A stretch of 27,354 bases of DNA. Source: Chara braunii. Its lineage: Eukaryota; Streptophyta; Charophyceae; Charales; Characeae. Below, in pieces: positions 26,882 to 27,354 of the stretch (position 1 is the first letter of the stretch; the number at the start of each line of letters is the position of its first letter). The translations under genes and the position numbers were made by a program. The stretch is from the NCBI GenBank assembly GCA_003427395.1, contig BFEA01000173.1, positions 2,400,712 to 2,428,065 of the forward strand, given 5' to 3'. The notes beneath the pieces were generated by a model. That model did no database searches, was not told where the DNA came from, and saw nothing but the letters and a program-made list of their open reading frames with translations.

Positions 26882-27354
26882 GTGTAGCATGTGTGTGTCA
26901 CATGCGCTTCGCACGAGCATGACATGTCATGCTCGTGCTACTCCGACTAAAGAGCGTCGGCACACCGTGAGCAAAAAGCAAGATGCGGGAGGCGATATTC
27001 CAACGCGGCGAGGTAAAACCACTCGGTATGTCCATTAGTGGTGAGGGTAACAACGGGGCCGTTTATAGGTTGAAGTAGGTCAAACCTGCGGTAGTGGCGA
27101 ATCGAAGTGAAGGGGGATAGGGGTGCTTTGTATTCCAAGGGGGCAACAATCGAAATAATAATTCTAGAGAGAGAGAGGGGAAGTCGTAAGAACGAAAAAA
27201 ACGAAAAACGAACAGAAGACAATTCGAAGAACCGAAAAAAAGCAGGACACGTATTGACGATAATCCATCACATGCCATAACTCAGATATAATCATATACT
27301 TTCATTGGGACACCTTCTTCAGCGAATCAATAGGATGCCATTTGATTGAGATAA
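26882..27354. repeat. Long direct repeat, copy 2, running off the window
   Basis: Second copy of 11794-12264. Here the near-palindrome is perfect: 28 bp at 26911-26938, with GCACGAGCATGACA facing TGTCATGCTCGTGC. It lies 437 bp upstream of ORF 1 in the minus-strand sense. The right end is cut by the window. Confidence 0.9.

Noticed and set aside
26882-27354. Helitron 3' end suggested by the palindrome
   Set aside because: The hairpin has no loop and no CTRR-type terminus at the right distance, so the class was left open.

Overview
This is a eukaryotic window, not a bacterial one. It is full of microsatellites, long poly(A)/poly(T) tracts and diverged transposon pieces, and it has three ambiguous bases and a 960-base assembly gap (12316-13275). 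No intact host gene could be supported. The left-edge LINE fragment has the C-terminal zinc-finger layout typical of plant-type LINEs. Together with the abundance of CT/GA/GT arrays this makes me lean to a large repeat-rich genome of the green lineage; a charophyte alga such as Chara would fit. That is inference; a protein search with the reverse transcriptase would settle it.

Layout. 1-639 (minus): C-terminal part of a LINE polymerase, running off the left edge. 640-5390: non-coding mosaic with three copies of a short dispersed repeat (R1), (CT)n, (GA)n and (TATC)n arrays, a tRNA-like SINE on the minus strand (2777-3058) and the first of two related fold-back elements (3902-4006). 5391-6140: AT-rich minisatellite between two direct repeats, then a diverged inverted duplication. 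6220-7077 (minus): ORF resembling a papain-fold cysteine peptidase, split by a GC-rich element with terminal inverted repeats and a near-matching 8-bp target duplication (6444-6680). 7065-7268: 102-bp tandem duplication. 7492-7605: second fold-back element, which truncates a protein-like minus-strand ORF (7565-8089). 8464-8545: possible second SINE head. 8602-8679: 78-base poly(A). 8680-11790: no supported gene. 11794-12264 and 26882-27354: a ~470-bp direct repeat that starts with a palindrome. 13276-15420: unassigned.

15430-16000 is an AT-rich tandem array of about 120-bp units that alternate between two types. 16275-16890 holds seven copies of a 30-35-bp hairpin repeat with a conserved loop and stems that change in a compensated way. 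I consider this hairpin set the best candidate for something undescribed. 17100-21600 has a CAG-rich minisatellite and no recognised gene.

22158-26445 (minus strand) is the main coding locus. It holds two same-frame ORFs (225 and 394 aa) separated by a single TGA, then a reverse transcriptase with the catalytic motifs preserved but the frame broken three times (near 24112, 22801-22808 and 22243-22275). The reverse transcriptase has an xxHK/RWITNT block, a DITKCFETIP motif A, a GIPMG motif B and a YIDD motif C. It looks closer to the Penelope-like group than to LINE or LTR enzymes, and no endonuclease domain was seen. The two upstream ORFs are of unknown function and probably belong to the same element.
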